DNA of 64,000 nucleotides from Carboxylicivirga sp964602515. Its GTDB lineage: Bacteria; Bacteroidota; Bacteroidia; Bacteroidales; Marinilabiliaceae. Location of the stretch: the NCBI GenBank assembly GCA_964602515.1, contig CAZRRJ010000010.1, positions 75,479-139,478 of the forward strand, read 5' to 3'. Below the pieces are notes generated by a model that saw only the letters and a list, made by a program, of their open reading frames with translations, was not told where the DNA came from and did not search any database. How positions within the stretch are numbered: position 1 is the first letter of the stretch; every line of letters begins with the position of its first letter. Below are positions 19,265 through 29,012 of the stretch, piece by piece. Made by a program: the position numbers and the translations under genes.

Positions 19265-19941
19265 TTTGTTTTTTGTTTCAGAAATGGAAATAGCCATACT
19301 TTACGGCAAAAAAGTAAATATGAAATAAGATGGAAAATTTTATGGCCTTTGTTTTTTCAGAATAGTTACTAGTCATTACTCGTTTACCTGGGTTTGATTT
19401 GTATTAAGCAGGTTTTTATAATTTCACGCAGAAATACCAATATACTTCAAATAATTTTTGAGAAATTTATGCCCAAGATAAACAAACCTTGCAGAAAAGT
19501 CCTGCTCATACCAGGTTCTCTTCTCAAATCCGACATAAACTGTTACCCTAACTACACGGTAAACCTTTATTATTAGAATAGTTACAAACGCCAAGAAAAA
19601 AAAACAGAATGTCATAATTGATATTAATTCATTGTACCATTGTAATAATTCTTTAATTTCTTTATCAATTATTTCGCAATAAATCGTATATAATACCAAT
19701 ACTATATTGAAATGCACCTTATTATTTCGCTCTTATTAGCCTATGTTTTTCGCATTGCCTAAACTAAAAGTATTCAAAACAATTTAAGGCTCACTTCAAA
19801 ATAGAATTAGTATAAAATATTCACTGAGCAAAATCGGAATAAATCTTAAAAACAATTGTTTTCCAGACCATTATTCATTTGACTATGCCCAGTAAATTCA
19901 AAATTTAAAGTCATTTAATACTTCTTTTTTTAACACGTAAT
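19265..19941. other. 677-bp gap between susD1 and the downstream GH2 gene
   Basis: The gap splits the transport genes from the enzyme genes of module 1 and is long enough for a separate promoter. It is very AT-rich. A 97-codon minus-strand frame (19424-19717) has one hydrophobic segment but no recognisable family and no clear start signal; I do not call it a gene. No strong hairpin or repeat is visible. Confidence 0.5.
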
Positions 19942-21549
19942 TTAATCCCAGTTAGGATTTTGCTTTAAATTATTATTAAGTCCGAGCTGACTTAACGGAA
20001 GTGGCCAAAGGTAGTGTTTACCCGGATCAAAAAAACGTTTATCGGCAGGCTGTGCAATAATCATACTATCTGCAGTAAGGTTAAGCGAATTGGGATCTAC
20101 ATCATCATATTCACCTGCAAATACCCTGGCTCCCAAAACGGACTGTGGCATTACTTCCTCTGCAATTTTCCAACGCATTATATCATCATAACGAAAGCCT
20201 TCCATTACTAATTCACACATACGTTCACGCCTTATTTCCTCCAGCATATCTAATCCATTGGCACTAACAAAAGCATTATTTAAGTGAGGCATTTCAACCC
20301 TGTCTCTTAATTTATTTATCGATAGATTCAGGTCATCATCACTAATAGTTCCATCTAATTCAAAACTTGCTTCAGCATATATCAACAGCACTTCGGCATA
20401 GCGAATAAACATCCAATCAATATATGACCGTTGTGTAAGCCAATCCTCCGGCCAGGCATACTTTTTAAATAAAATACCTGATAAGGTTGTGTAAATTGTT
20501 GGTATCCAAGCCACTCCAGCACCCTTTTGGTCATCACCCCGTTTAAGAATAACAGAAAGCAGGCGGGGATCACGATTTTCCCATTCTGAAGCATATTCTG
20601 TCCATCCTTTAAATAAGGGTGATTTATCAATTGGCAAACCATCGGTGCACAAGTATGCATCAACCAATTTACGTGTTGCACAAGTCACTCCTTGCTCCAA
20701 CTGGCGATTGCTGAATGAGCTAATCTGATCGTCATCATTGATACCATACTCACGAGCCAGAATAGTTTCATCACAACCTTCTCCAGTGTATAAAAACAGG
20801 TTGTTATAATTATCATAGCCATTGCTTTCTTTTGTATATAAACTATACTGTCCACTCTCCATAATATTAAAAGCTGCTTTCTTAGCTTTTTGCAACAATT
20901 CCTGTGCACCTTTATATTTATGATACTTAGCCCGTGTACCTTCATACAAAGCTACCCTGGCTTTTAATGCAAGAGCTGCCCCATTGGTTAACCTTCCGGC
21001 ATTGGTAAGTTCTGCTTTTGAAGGCAGGTGTAATGCTGCAAAATCCAAATCATCCAGAATTTGATTAATAATGGTTTCTCTTGTATCACGGGGCTTATAT
21101 AATTCCTCACTCGTGATGTCTAATACATTTAAAATTAAGGGTACTCCTCCATAAGCCTTAAGCAATTGAAAATAAAATAAGGCTCTGAAGAAACGCGCTT
21201 CTCCTTCAAGTATATCTTTAGATGCTATGGAAACACCTTTCAGTTTACTTATTACATTATTAGCAACCCGTATGGACTCATAAGAACTGTTCCACGGGCC
21301 AAAATTAGCTGTTGGGATGTAAGAACCATCGCTAATAGCATTTGTTACGCTTCCTATCTGAATATCACTTCTATTGTCATCATCAAACCGCTCCCACCCT
21401 GGTATTTTTGTATATAAAGTATTTAATGCTTGAATAAAATCTTTCTCTTTTTGCCAATATACAGCATCAGATAAATCCGATTCCGGGAATTTATCCAGAT
21501 CACAAGACCAGGAGAATACGATGAGTATTATAAATATATATTTTTTCAT
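19942..21549 (-). CDS. SusD/RagB-family glycan-binding lipoprotein, module 1
   Basis: Outer-membrane surface lipoprotein that caps its SusC partner and delivers oligosaccharides to it. 535 residues from MKKYIFIILIVFSWSC, where the Cys ends a lipobox; an upstream in-frame ATG at 21570 would put seven polar residues ahead of the signal peptide and is rejected. Family features are LDKFPESDLSDAVYW after the signal, ALKARVALYEGTRAKYHKY in the TPR-like region, and the C-terminal RMCELVMEGFRYDDIMRWK and HYLWPLPLSQL. It follows susC1 by 138 bp, an interval holding the leader copy shared with uxaC. Confidence 0.96.
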   Translation of the reverse strand: MKKYIFIILIVFSWSCDLDKFPESDLSDAVYWQKEKDFIQALNTLYTKIPGWERFDDDNRSDIQIGSVTNAISDGSYIPTANFGPWNSSYESIRVANNVISKLKGVSIASKDILEGEARFFRALFYFQLLKAYGGVPLILNVLDITSEELYKPRDTRETIINQILDDLDFAALHLPSKAELTNAGRLTNGAALALKARVALYEGTRAKYHKYKGAQELLQKAKKAAFNIMESGQYSLYTKESNGYDNYNNLFLYTGEGCDETILAREYGINDDDQISSFSNRQLEQGVTCATRKLVDAYLCTDGLPIDKSPLFKGWTEYASEWENRDPRLLSVILKRGDDQKGAGVAWIPTIYTTLSGILFKKYAWPEDWLTQRSYIDWMFIRYAEVLLIYAEASFELDGTISDDDLNLSINKLRDRVEMPHLNNAFVSANGLDMLEEIRRERMCELVMEGFRYDDIMRWKIAEEVMPQSVLGARVFAGEYDDVDPNSLNLTADSMIIAQPADKRFFDPGKHYLWPLPLSQLGLNNNLKQNPNWD

Positions 21550-21630
21550 GTGTTTATTTTTTTGAGACATAAGACTAAAGTATCAAGATGCAAGGCTGAT
21601 TTACATTACCATGGTTTAATTGGTTGTAAT
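21550..21630 (-). repeat. Intercistronic leader, copy B (no MITE insert)
   Basis: Second copy of the leader described at 1162-1238, here between susC1 and susD1. Beyond position 21630 it runs on through CTTGTGTATCA, which matches CCTGTGTATCA on the far side of the MITE at 1392. It therefore gives an uninterrupted version of the MITE target region. Confidence 0.8.
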
Positions 21631-21687
21631 CCCCCGCTTGTGTATCAGTTTTCCCTGTCACAGTTGTTTCATATCTATTCATTAGTA

Positions 21688-24600
21688 CTAAAAGGTAATG
21701 TTTGCACCCAATGCCACCCCTCTTGTAAACGGGTATCTATATCCACTTTTATTTGGCATCTCGGGATCATAAATATCCATTGTTTTCGTACTTTCCCACA
21801 GGTCTTGCCCGGTGCAGTATAACCTTAGCTTCTGAATGCCTGCTTTCATAGTTATACTTTTAGGCAGTGTATAACCAAACTGAATATTTTTTAAGCGGAT
21901 ATATGCGCCATTTTGAATCCAGTGATCACTAACCTGGTAATTATGATATCCGCCTTGGTATAAGCGTGGGAAATAAGCATCCTTATTGTCTTCAGTATAA
22001 TAATCACGATGTATAGTGTAGGGGTTTACCCAACTGTGGTAGAAAGGCATTATATCATCAGTATTAACATAGAAGCTTCGCTTTCCAACTCCTTGAAAAA
22101 ACAAAGCAAAATCAAACCCTTTATATTCTGCCCCTATATTGATTCCATAATTATAACGTGGATTTGTATTACCCAGATACACTAAATCACCATGATCATC
22201 TACACTTTCATTTCCAGGACTTATGCGGTCATCACCATTCACATTAACATATTTCATATCACCCACACCTGTCACCGAATGCTGAAATACATGCTTATTT
22301 ACTTCATCCATGCTATTAAAGAATCCATCTGTTTTATAACCATAAATAGAATTTACAGGCCTGCCTTCAATCAGGGTATTAACACCTGCTTTTATCACGT
22401 CTTTTCCGTAGTAATCAACCAATTCATTCTGACTATCCCCTAAATTAAACGAAACGAAATAGGAAAATTCTTTAACTTTCTGTTTCCAGGTCACGCTCAT
22501 CTCCCATCCCCAGGTTTTAAGCTCTCCTGCGTTAAAAGCCGGAACATCCACCCCAACAACAGACGGGTAGGCTACACGTGCCAACATATCCTTATTATAT
22601 TTGATATAATAATCACCCGTCATGTATAACTTATTATTAAAAAAGCCCAGGTCAATTCCAACATTAGTTGTTTCAATTGTTTCCCATGACTTATCAGGTG
22701 ATGCTAATGTTTTCTGGTAAATATATTGTGTCTGACTTCCACCCAACACCAGGTTCTTTCTACTATTTAACATGGCAATATAATCGTAGTTACCCAATAC
22801 ATCGCCATTTCCAAGCTGCCCCCATGATGCTCTTAACTTAGCTTCATTCAGAAAGCCAATATCAAACCACTCTTCCTGTGATGCACGCCATGCTCCGGAA
22901 AAAGATGGAAATAACTGGTACCTGTTTTCTTTAGCTAATTTTGAACTTCCATCATACCTAAGATTAGCTTCAATCAGATACTTACCTCCAAAATCGTAGT
23001 TAATACGGCCAAATATAGCTTGAAAAGCATTTGTCTGAATATCATCACTTGATTTATAAGATTCTATATCTACCCAGTCAAAGCTATATAAATTATCATT
23101 GATCAGACCATTTGAATTGGCATTCCAGGCCGTGTAGCGATAACTCTCAAATGAGTATCCTCCCAGTAGGTGAAGCGAATGTTTGCCTTTTGCCAGATTA
23201 TAATCAAGAAGAAATTGAAAATCCTTCTTTTCAGCATTTTCACTTAAACGATAAACCTGATCGTTTCTGTTGTTCCAGTCTATAATTGAAGAACCGTCAG
23301 CTCCAATCACAGGTGATTTTTGCAGGTACTTAAATTGACCGTTAACATCATTTCTAATCCCACCAAGAACAGAAACTTTTAATCCTTTTATAACATTCTC
23401 AATATACAGTCTTCCATTAAGCTGGTACCTGTCTCTGACATATTCCTTTGTACCGGCCGTTAATTGAGCCGCATACCCGGTAATATCACCTAAAGGGGTA
23501 TACAGGGGATAAATTCCTCTGTGGGTATATATATTATAGAAGTGTGAGTAACTACCTTCCATTGAGCCATACGCAGGTTCTTCATATGCATTTCTATAAA
23601 AAGAAGCGTCTGTTTCGAGTCGTATGTACTTATTAATTTCAGAGTTGAGGTTCAGACGCATAGAATACCTTCTGTTATCATCATCACCATACGTTAACAG
23701 GCCTTCTTTTTCGTAATAAGAGGTAGATAGTCTAAAGTTAAGTGTCTTCTGTCCTCCTGAAATAGCCAAATTATGATTCTGCTGAGGAGCTGTATCTTCC
23801 ATCATCAGATCTATATAATTAAAGTCTCCAAACCACCTCCATGCATTAGGGTTATTAGGATCTGCTTCGTACCAAATATCAGGGTTATTTATCTTATCTA
23901 TTGTTTCGGGCGTCCAGTTAGCCGCTAACCCCGCGTTGATTCGAGAAAGATTTTGCATTTCAGCAATTTCCCCCATTGGCAAACGTTCTGGCATCCTTGC
24001 TGGCTTATTTATAGTGTACAGGCCGTTATAATCAACAGTAACTCTTCCTTCTTTACCTTTCTTAGTGGTAATTAAAATTACACCTCCTGCGGATCTCGAT
24101 CCATAAATAGCTGCTGCTGCCGCATCCTTTAAAACAGAAATCGATTCAACATCCTCTGGCTGAATCCTATTCAGACTTCCTTCAATACCATCAATAAGAA
24201 CTAATACCGGTTGATTATTAACCGATGTCATACCTCTTATTTGTATATTATAACCTTCCTGTCCGGGAACTCCACTACTTCGGCTTACAACCATACCCGG
24301 CACTACTCCTTGCAAAGCAGATGCTGTATTGGATGATGGCCTGTTAATTATCTCATCTGTTTTTACAGTAGCCACTGCGCCAGTTACATTAACCTTCTTT
24401 TGTGTTCCATACCCCACCACTACTACTTCATTAATATCTGTCACTTCTTCTACCAAGGTCACATTAATTTCTGTTCGGGATGCAACTTTAATCTCCTGAG
24501 CATTAAACCCAATAAAAGAAAAAGACAAAATAAGATCCGATGCACTTAGTTCAATAGAGTACTTGCCATCTATACCCGTAATAACGCCATTTATTGGGTT

Positions 24601-25071
24601 AGCTTTATCAAAAACATTAACACCAGGTAACGGTTCTCCGTTAGCATCACTCACCAAGCCACTTACGGTATGCCTTACCTGCTGTGAATGGTAAGTATAA
24701 GCTGTTTTTTGCGCCATTAATATCACCTGTGTATCTACTATTTTATAGGAAATACCAGTTGTTTCAAGTAATTCTCCTAAAACCTCGTACAGTGATTTAT
24801 CCGATAATTGCAACGATAGCCTTTGATCGAGGTTCAATTGACTCTCGTTATATACAAAAGTAATATCACTTTGCTTTTCTATCTTATCCAGAGCCTTACG
24901 AAGTGGTTCATTCTGAATATTGAGACTAAACGTGGTATTCTGAGAATGCCCGATTGCCCCGAGTTGAAGAAAAACCATAAATAGTAGAAAACATGAGATT
25001 TTCATTACCCTAAGGATTTTGAGTAAGGCATACCGATCTTTAGCCCTCCAAGTTGTTCGCTTTTTTTTCAT
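21688..25071 (-). CDS. SusC/RagA-family TonB-dependent transporter with STN domain, module 1
   Basis: Outer-membrane porin for glycan import. 1127 residues: a long N-terminal signal (MKISCFLLFMVFLQLGAIG after a basic leader), an STN domain (about 50-120; TTFSLNIQNEPLRKALDKIE), a carboxypeptidase-like CarboxypepD_reg domain (GEPLPGVNVFD), a TonB box region with EVVVVGYGTQKK, a plug domain (VLVLIDGIEGSLN, VLKDAAAAAIYGSRSAGG) and the beta-barrel ending in LGANITF. The STN domain is the usual partner of FecR-type anti-sigma factors, and fecR1 lies 98 bp upstream. Its first 250 residues closely resemble those of susC2, so the two arose by duplication. Confidence 0.97.
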   Translation of the reverse strand: MKKKRTTWRAKDRYALLKILRVMKISCFLLFMVFLQLGAIGHSQNTTFSLNIQNEPLRKALDKIEKQSDITFVYNESQLNLDQRLSLQLSDKSLYEVLGELLETTGISYKIVDTQVILMAQKTAYTYHSQQVRHTVSGLVSDANGEPLPGVNVFDKANPINGVITGIDGKYSIELSASDLILSFSFIGFNAQEIKVASRTEINVTLVEEVTDINEVVVVGYGTQKKVNVTGAVATVKTDEIINRPSSNTASALQGVVPGMVVSRSSGVPGQEGYNIQIRGMTSVNNQPVLVLIDGIEGSLNRIQPEDVESISVLKDAAAAAIYGSRSAGGVILITTKKGKEGRVTVDYNGLYTINKPARMPERLPMGEIAEMQNLSRINAGLAANWTPETIDKINNPDIWYEADPNNPNAWRWFGDFNYIDLMMEDTAPQQNHNLAISGGQKTLNFRLSTSYYEKEGLLTYGDDDNRRYSMRLNLNSEINKYIRLETDASFYRNAYEEPAYGSMEGSYSHFYNIYTHRGIYPLYTPLGDITGYAAQLTAGTKEYVRDRYQLNGRLYIENVIKGLKVSVLGGIRNDVNGQFKYLQKSPVIGADGSSIIDWNNRNDQVYRLSENAEKKDFQFLLDYNLAKGKHSLHLLGGYSFESYRYTAWNANSNGLINDNLYSFDWVDIESYKSSDDIQTNAFQAIFGRINYDFGGKYLIEANLRYDGSSKLAKENRYQLFPSFSGAWRASQEEWFDIGFLNEAKLRASWGQLGNGDVLGNYDYIAMLNSRKNLVLGGSQTQYIYQKTLASPDKSWETIETTNVGIDLGFFNNKLYMTGDYYIKYNKDMLARVAYPSVVGVDVPAFNAGELKTWGWEMSVTWKQKVKEFSYFVSFNLGDSQNELVDYYGKDVIKAGVNTLIEGRPVNSIYGYKTDGFFNSMDEVNKHVFQHSVTGVGDMKYVNVNGDDRISPGNESVDDHGDLVYLGNTNPRYNYGINIGAEYKGFDFALFFQGVGKRSFYVNTDDIMPFYHSWVNPYTIHRDYYTEDNKDAYFPRLYQGGYHNYQVSDHWIQNGAYIRLKNIQFGYTLPKSITMKAGIQKLRLYCTGQDLWESTKTMDIYDPEMPNKSGYRYPFTRGVALGANITF

Positions 25072-25119
25072 AAATTTGTAGTGTATAAGTGTTAAAAATT
25101 TCCTTAACGGAAGTTTTAA

Positions 25120-25147
25120 AGAACGTGTGGGGACACGTTCTTTTTTT
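25120..25147. terminator. Hairpin between fecR1 and susC1
   Basis: AGAACGTGT (25120-25128), a GGGG loop, and ACACGTTCT (25133-25141), followed on the plus strand by a run of T. In the minus direction of the operon the hairpin is preceded by A7 and followed only by a short TTT, so it would be a weak terminator or attenuator that lowers read-through from the regulators into susC1. A similar hairpin occupies the same place in module 2. Confidence 0.65.
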
Positions 25148-25169
25148 ATTTTTTATTCCATAAACATTA

Positions 25170-26159
25170 TCATCTAATTATTACCTCATTACCTTTAATA
25201 TCAAATTGCATATCCGATGTAAATTGTAAAATAGTCAGAACTTCTTCTACACTTTCTTTTTTAATGGTTATGGTATAGTTACTTTTTGCAAAATCTTTAT
25301 TCGTACATTTAATCGTAACCTGAAACCATTTTTCTAACTTTGGTATCATCTCATTAAAAGTTGTACTTCTGAATTGCAACTGATCATATTGCCATATTCC
25401 CACAACTCCGGGATCTATTGTTATAACCTGTATATCTTGCTCTCCCCGGTTAATTACAGCTTCCTGTCCGGGTTTTAAAATCACCTTTTCTTTTAGTGTT
25501 TTTACCTCAATACTACCGTCTTTGAGTGCAGCCTTAAGCTGGTTATGATGGCTGTATGATGAAACATTAAACTTTGTTCCCAATACAGTTAGTTCCATCA
25601 TATCGGTATTAACACAAAAGGGCACTTCTTCATTTTTAGCTACTTCAAAATAAGCTTCTCCCTTAAGGCGTACAGCTCTTTTCTTGTTATTGAGGCAATA
25701 CTCAAGTGTAGTGGCCGAATTAAGCCATATAGTAGTGCCGTCAACCATCTCTATCTTTTTCCTTTCTCCTTTAGTGGTTTGTGCTACCAACCATTTATCA
25801 TTTGCCTCAATTGGCTTAATTTCTCTTTGGTAGAGATAAATAAATGATAAACCTAAAATAATAGCCACTATAGCTGCTACTTTCAGAAAACTGTTTCGTG
25901 TAAAAACAGATGGTTTATAATTGGAAGTAATACTGGTATCAGAAAGCCGGGGTGCTATCTTAAGCCACTGCTCATCAACATTCAAAATTTGTTTCCGTGT
26001 ATGCGCATGGGCTTCGTGCCAAAGTTTATTATAAGCATCAAAGGTTATTTTGTTTTCATCGTTTTCCCTTAACCAACACACCAGTGTATCAACTTCTCTT
26101 GTTGAAGCACTTTTATTAAAATACCTCTGAAATAACTTTATTTGTTGTTGTTCTGTCAT
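25170..26159 (-). CDS. FecR-family anti-sigma factor, module 1
   Basis: 329 residues. The N-terminal 80 residues (FQRYFNKSASTREVDTLVCW) are the cytoplasmic sigma-binding part. A single transmembrane helix follows (VAAIVAIILGLSFIYLYQ), then the periplasmic FecR domain (TTKGERKKIEMVDGTTIWLN, LKGEAYFEVAKNEEVPFCV, VLGTKFNVSSY) and a DUF4974-like C-terminal domain (FRSTTFNEMIPKLEKWF). It would hold the ECF sigma factor inactive until SusC1 signals glycan binding through its STN domain. It lies between the sigma gene and susC1. Confidence 0.95.
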   Translation of the reverse strand: MTEQQQIKLFQRYFNKSASTREVDTLVCWLRENDENKITFDAYNKLWHEAHAHTRKQILNVDEQWLKIAPRLSDTSITSNYKPSVFTRNSFLKVAAIVAIILGLSFIYLYQREIKPIEANDKWLVAQTTKGERKKIEMVDGTTIWLNSATTLEYCLNNKKRAVRLKGEAYFEVAKNEEVPFCVNTDMMELTVLGTKFNVSSYSHHNQLKAALKDGSIEVKTLKEKVILKPGQEAVINRGEQDIQVITIDPGVVGIWQYDQLQFRSTTFNEMIPKLEKWFQVTIKCTNKDFAKSNYTITIKKESVEEVLTILQFTSDMQFDIKGNEVIIR

Positions 26160-26254
26160 TGTTATGTGTTGATCTTATACAATCTCGTTTTTTAGCAAAA
26201 TAAAGGTGCGTTTATTATAAGAACACAATTATGCAGAGCAACCCTATAGTGGTT

Positions 26255-26815
26255 TTATAAAAAAGTAGTAAAAAAGATGACCAGGTACATTTCAATTTCT
26301 TTTCTCAACACAATTAAAGCCCTGGTTATATGCGCCTCAACAGTCTTCTCAGAGATATTAAGAAATTGTGCAATTTCTGCATTTTTCTTGCCTTCATATC
26401 GACTTAAAAGAAATACCTCACGACATTTTGCAGGTAGTTCTCTTATTACTTTATCAATTTTATTTTCCATTTCCTGAAAGAGTAATTGATCCATACCAGA
26501 TAAAGTTACTGTATCAAGGTAAGTTACTGCTAAAGCTTCATAATAGGTATTCTCTTTTCTTAACCGTCGTAAAATATTCAGGCTTTTGTTACGAATAGCT
26601 ACAAATAAATAGGCGTCATTAATATTAAGTTCTAATCGCTTTTCCCTTTTATCCCAAATATTAATAAAAACATCGTGTACAACATCAACGGCTAATGCTT
26701 CATCCTGAAGGTAACGTTGCGAATAAGTACACAAATTATTAAAATAAGCTTTGTACATTAATTCAAAATCATCCTTAGAGCCCGATTTTATCCATTTGTG
26801 CAATTCGGTTTTCAT
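26255..26815 (-). CDS. ECF RNA polymerase sigma-70 factor, module 1
   Basis: 186 residues. Region 2 (AVDVVHDVFINIWDKRE, YLFVAIRNKSLNILRR) binds core polymerase and the -10 element. Region 4 (LPAKCREVFLLSRYEGKKNA, IAQFLNISEKTVEAHITRAL) is a helix-turn-helix for the -35 element. It heads module 1 and would drive susC1/susD1 when released by FecR. It is only distantly similar to the module-2 sigma factor, so the two uptake systems could answer to different ligands. Confidence 0.95.
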   Translation of the reverse strand: MKTELHKWIKSGSKDDFELMYKAYFNNLCTYSQRYLQDEALAVDVVHDVFINIWDKREKRLELNINDAYLFVAIRNKSLNILRRLRKENTYYEALAVTYLDTVTLSGMDQLLFQEMENKIDKVIRELPAKCREVFLLSRYEGKKNAEIAQFLNISEKTVEAHITRALIVLRKEIEMYLVIFFTTFL

Positions 26816-26998
26816 TAAAAAAAAGATTTAAAGCAAACGAATATATATATTTATAATCATGTCGCAATAAACTCAATATATAAAAGCTCATATTTTTTTG
26901 CTAAACATGAATGAATTATTAAAAAATCATATGATTTACAGAATCAATCTAAGCTTGCATATTCGTACTTACAAAAAGAACCTTTTTTTTGTATAGTT

Positions 26999-27231
26999 AT
27001 GGTAAGCATATTTTCCAAATTTTAGAACTGGCAGAAGCGCTATTTGGATAGTGTTGAAGACAACAACGAAACGCTAGTTATAAAAACCAATAATACAAAA
27101 GGAACGGTAAGTATTTTTTTGGATGAATATAATTCAATGGTGGAGACTTTATATTTATTAAGCTTAAAGAAAAATGTCTGTAAAAATTATATTTATTGGC
27201 AAAAGGCAAACAATAGGTTAACTAAAAAATA
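26999..27231 (+). pseudogene. Remnant of a Phd/YefM-type antitoxin gene
   Basis: From the ATG at 26999 the reading MVSIFSKF meets a stop, but the next frame gives DSVEDNNETLVIKTNN, then GTVSIFLDEYNSMVETLYLL, which is the core of YefM/Phd antitoxins (N-terminal half, DNA-binding and start of the toxin-binding helix). At least one frameshift separates the true start from this core, and the C-terminal helix is scrambled. It is followed at once by a fragment of the matching YoeB toxin. Both genes are decayed. Confidence 0.75.
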
Positions 27232-27428
27232 CCATTTGAGGGATTAGTAAAGCCTAAGCAGTTAAAATATGATCTAGCAAATTATTGGTCAAAACAAATT
27301 GATCAGGAACATAGGTTTGCCTATGAGATTCAGGAAAACAAAATTTGCTTTCAAAACAACAAACACCACGCTGACACAATCCGGCCAAAAACTACTGTTC
27401 AAGGGAATGATTGGTTTGAGCCATGTTA
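27232..27428 (+). pseudogene. Remnant of a YoeB-type mRNA interferase toxin
   Basis: In the frame starting at 27232 the translation reads PFEGLVKPKQLKYDLANYWS, then KQIDQEHRFAYEIQEN. This matches the C-terminal half of YoeB, where GLGKPEPLKxxLxGxWSRRIxxEHRLVYxV carries catalytic Glu, Arg and His. The N-terminal half is missing or frame-shifted, and the C-terminus runs into a hairpin. With the yefM fragment just upstream it forms a dead toxin-antitoxin pair. Confidence 0.78.
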
Positions 27429-27441
27429 AACCAATCATCCC
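27403..27441. terminator. Hairpin downstream of the yoeB remnant
   Basis: GGGAATGATTGGTTT (27403-27417) pairs with AAACCAATCATCCC (27428-27441) with one bulged base and a 10-nt loop. It probably ended the former toxin-antitoxin transcript; the sulfatase gene on the other strand ends 123 bp further on. Confidence 0.5.
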
Positions 27442-27563
27442 ATCATACTTAGTATTATAATTCTATTCTCTCGAATTTATATAGTATAAAACCTCAACGG
27501 CACCTGAACTTTATTAGTATTTGATGTTCCCTATTAATACCCTAAAAAGGGCACACTTAATGC

Positions 27564-29012
27564 TTAAAACTTAAATATATCTGATTCTACTCTTCCATTC
27601 TTAAATATATCTTTCACTTCCGTAATTATTTCAGGGTGTTGATTGGCAATATCGGTTGTTTCACCAATATCATTGATCAGGTTATATAATCGTATGGGTG
27701 CATCCGGATTTTTGGATATACCATACTGCACGGCCTTATAGTCGCCAATCCGCACAGCTTTACGGCCTCCCCACGAACTAAACTCCCAATACAGATAAGC
27801 ATGTTGTTCTTGCTTCCCTTTACCTAATAATGTTGGTAACAATGATATGCCATCAATATTTTCGGGCGGTTTAACTCCGCTTAATTCAGCAAATGTTGGC
27901 AGCATATCCCAAAAGGCTGAAATATGGTTTGATTCTATTCCTTCCTCTATAGTTCCCGGCCACCTGGCAATAAATGGCACCCGTATTCCTCCTTCATATA
28001 AATCACGTTTATAGCCTTTTAACGGGCCATTACTATTAAAGTAATCGGGTTGGGCTCCACCTTCCAAGTGCGGTCCATTATCTGAAGTAAAAATAATGAG
28101 CGTATGATCTGCAATGCCTAACTCCTCTACTTTTGCAACTATCTCTCCCACCTGCTCATCCAGCAAATGTATCATAGCAGCAAAGGCTGCATGCGATTCT
28201 GGCTGTGAGCAATAAGGTCCTTTTCTAAATCGCTCTCCATCGTCCACGCCTTTATGATTATGTTCCGGGTCGAATTTACCACGATACATTTCCATATATT
28301 TCTCAGGTGCTAATAATTCGGCATGTGGTATTATGGATGGTACATAGCAAAAGAATGGTTCATCTTTATGGTCTTCTATAAACTCCAGTGTTTTCTCATG
28401 AATCAAAACCGGTGCATACACACCAGTCTGGTAACCTGCATTCGCTTCTAATACCAAACTATCCTGATTTGAACGAAGAAAATAAGGGTAATAATGGTGT
28501 CCAAGCATCTGGCAGTTATAACCAAAGAAGGTGTCAAAACCTTGATTGTTAGGATCTCCTTCTGACCCCGGGTAACCTAAACCCCACTTACCAAATGCAC
28601 CGGTAGCATAACCTGCCTCCTTTAATAGCTCGGCAATGGTTACAGCTTCTCCTTTAAGGGGGTGCTGGCCTTCTGGAGGAAGTTCGTAATTACCGCGTAT
28701 GTAGGTATGCCCCGTATGTTGCCCTGTCATTAAGGCCGAACGAGACGGTGCACAAACAGTGCTACCCGAATAATGCTGTATAAATTTAATGCCCTTTTCA
28801 GCTAACTTATCAATGTTAGGGGTAGAAAATTTACTTTGTCCGTAGCAACTTAAATCACCATATCCCAAATCATCAGCCAATATGTATATAATATTTGGCT
28901 TTTGTTTATTGTTTTTATCTGCCTTACCACATGCTGTCAACAGAAAGAATACAGCACATATTAATGTTATTCCCTTTACTGCTATACTTTTATTAGCCCG
29001 TACAATCCTCAT
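27564..29012 (-). CDS. S1-family sulfatase, lipoprotein
   Basis: Hydrolyses sulfate esters on glycans. 482 residues from MRIVRANKS (an upstream TTG adds two residues), with a lipobox at FLLTAC. Metal-binding ILADDLGYGDLSCYG opens the mature protein; the signature CAPSR near residue 86 carries the Cys to be converted to formylglycine, with TGQHTGH after it. TSDNGPH supplies the later metal ligands. Conversion requires an anaerobic-type or FGE maturase that is not in the window. It follows the GH20 gene at a distance of 610 bp and ends module 2. Confidence 0.95.
   Translation of the reverse strand: MRIVRANKSIAVKGITLICAVFFLLTACGKADKNNKQKPNIIYILADDLGYGDLSCYGQSKFSTPNIDKLAEKGIKFIQHYSGSTVCAPSRSALMTGQHTGHTYIRGNYELPPEGQHPLKGEAVTIAELLKEAGYATGAFGKWGLGYPGSEGDPNNQGFDTFFGYNCQMLGHHYYPYFLRSNQDSLVLEANAGYQTGVYAPVLIHEKTLEFIEDHKDEPFFCYVPSIIPHAELLAPEKYMEMYRGKFDPEHNHKGVDDGERFRKGPYCSQPESHAAFAAMIHLLDEQVGEIVAKVEELGIADHTLIIFTSDNGPHLEGGAQPDYFNSNGPLKGYKRDLYEGGIRVPFIARWPGTIEEGIESNHISAFWDMLPTFAELSGVKPPENIDGISLLPTLLGKGKQEQHAYLYWEFSSWGGRKAVRIGDYKAVQYGISKNPDAPIRLYNLINDIGETTDIANQHPEIITEVKDIFKNGRVESDIFKF

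Noticed and set aside
19424..19717. 97-codon frame in the gap after the GH2 gene
   Set aside because: It has a hydrophobic stretch, but no recognisable family, no start context and base composition like the surrounding non-coding DNA.
27403..27428. C-terminal residues WFEPC of the yoeB remnant as true coding sequence
   Set aside because: They come from the arm of a hairpin and have no counterpart in YoeB.
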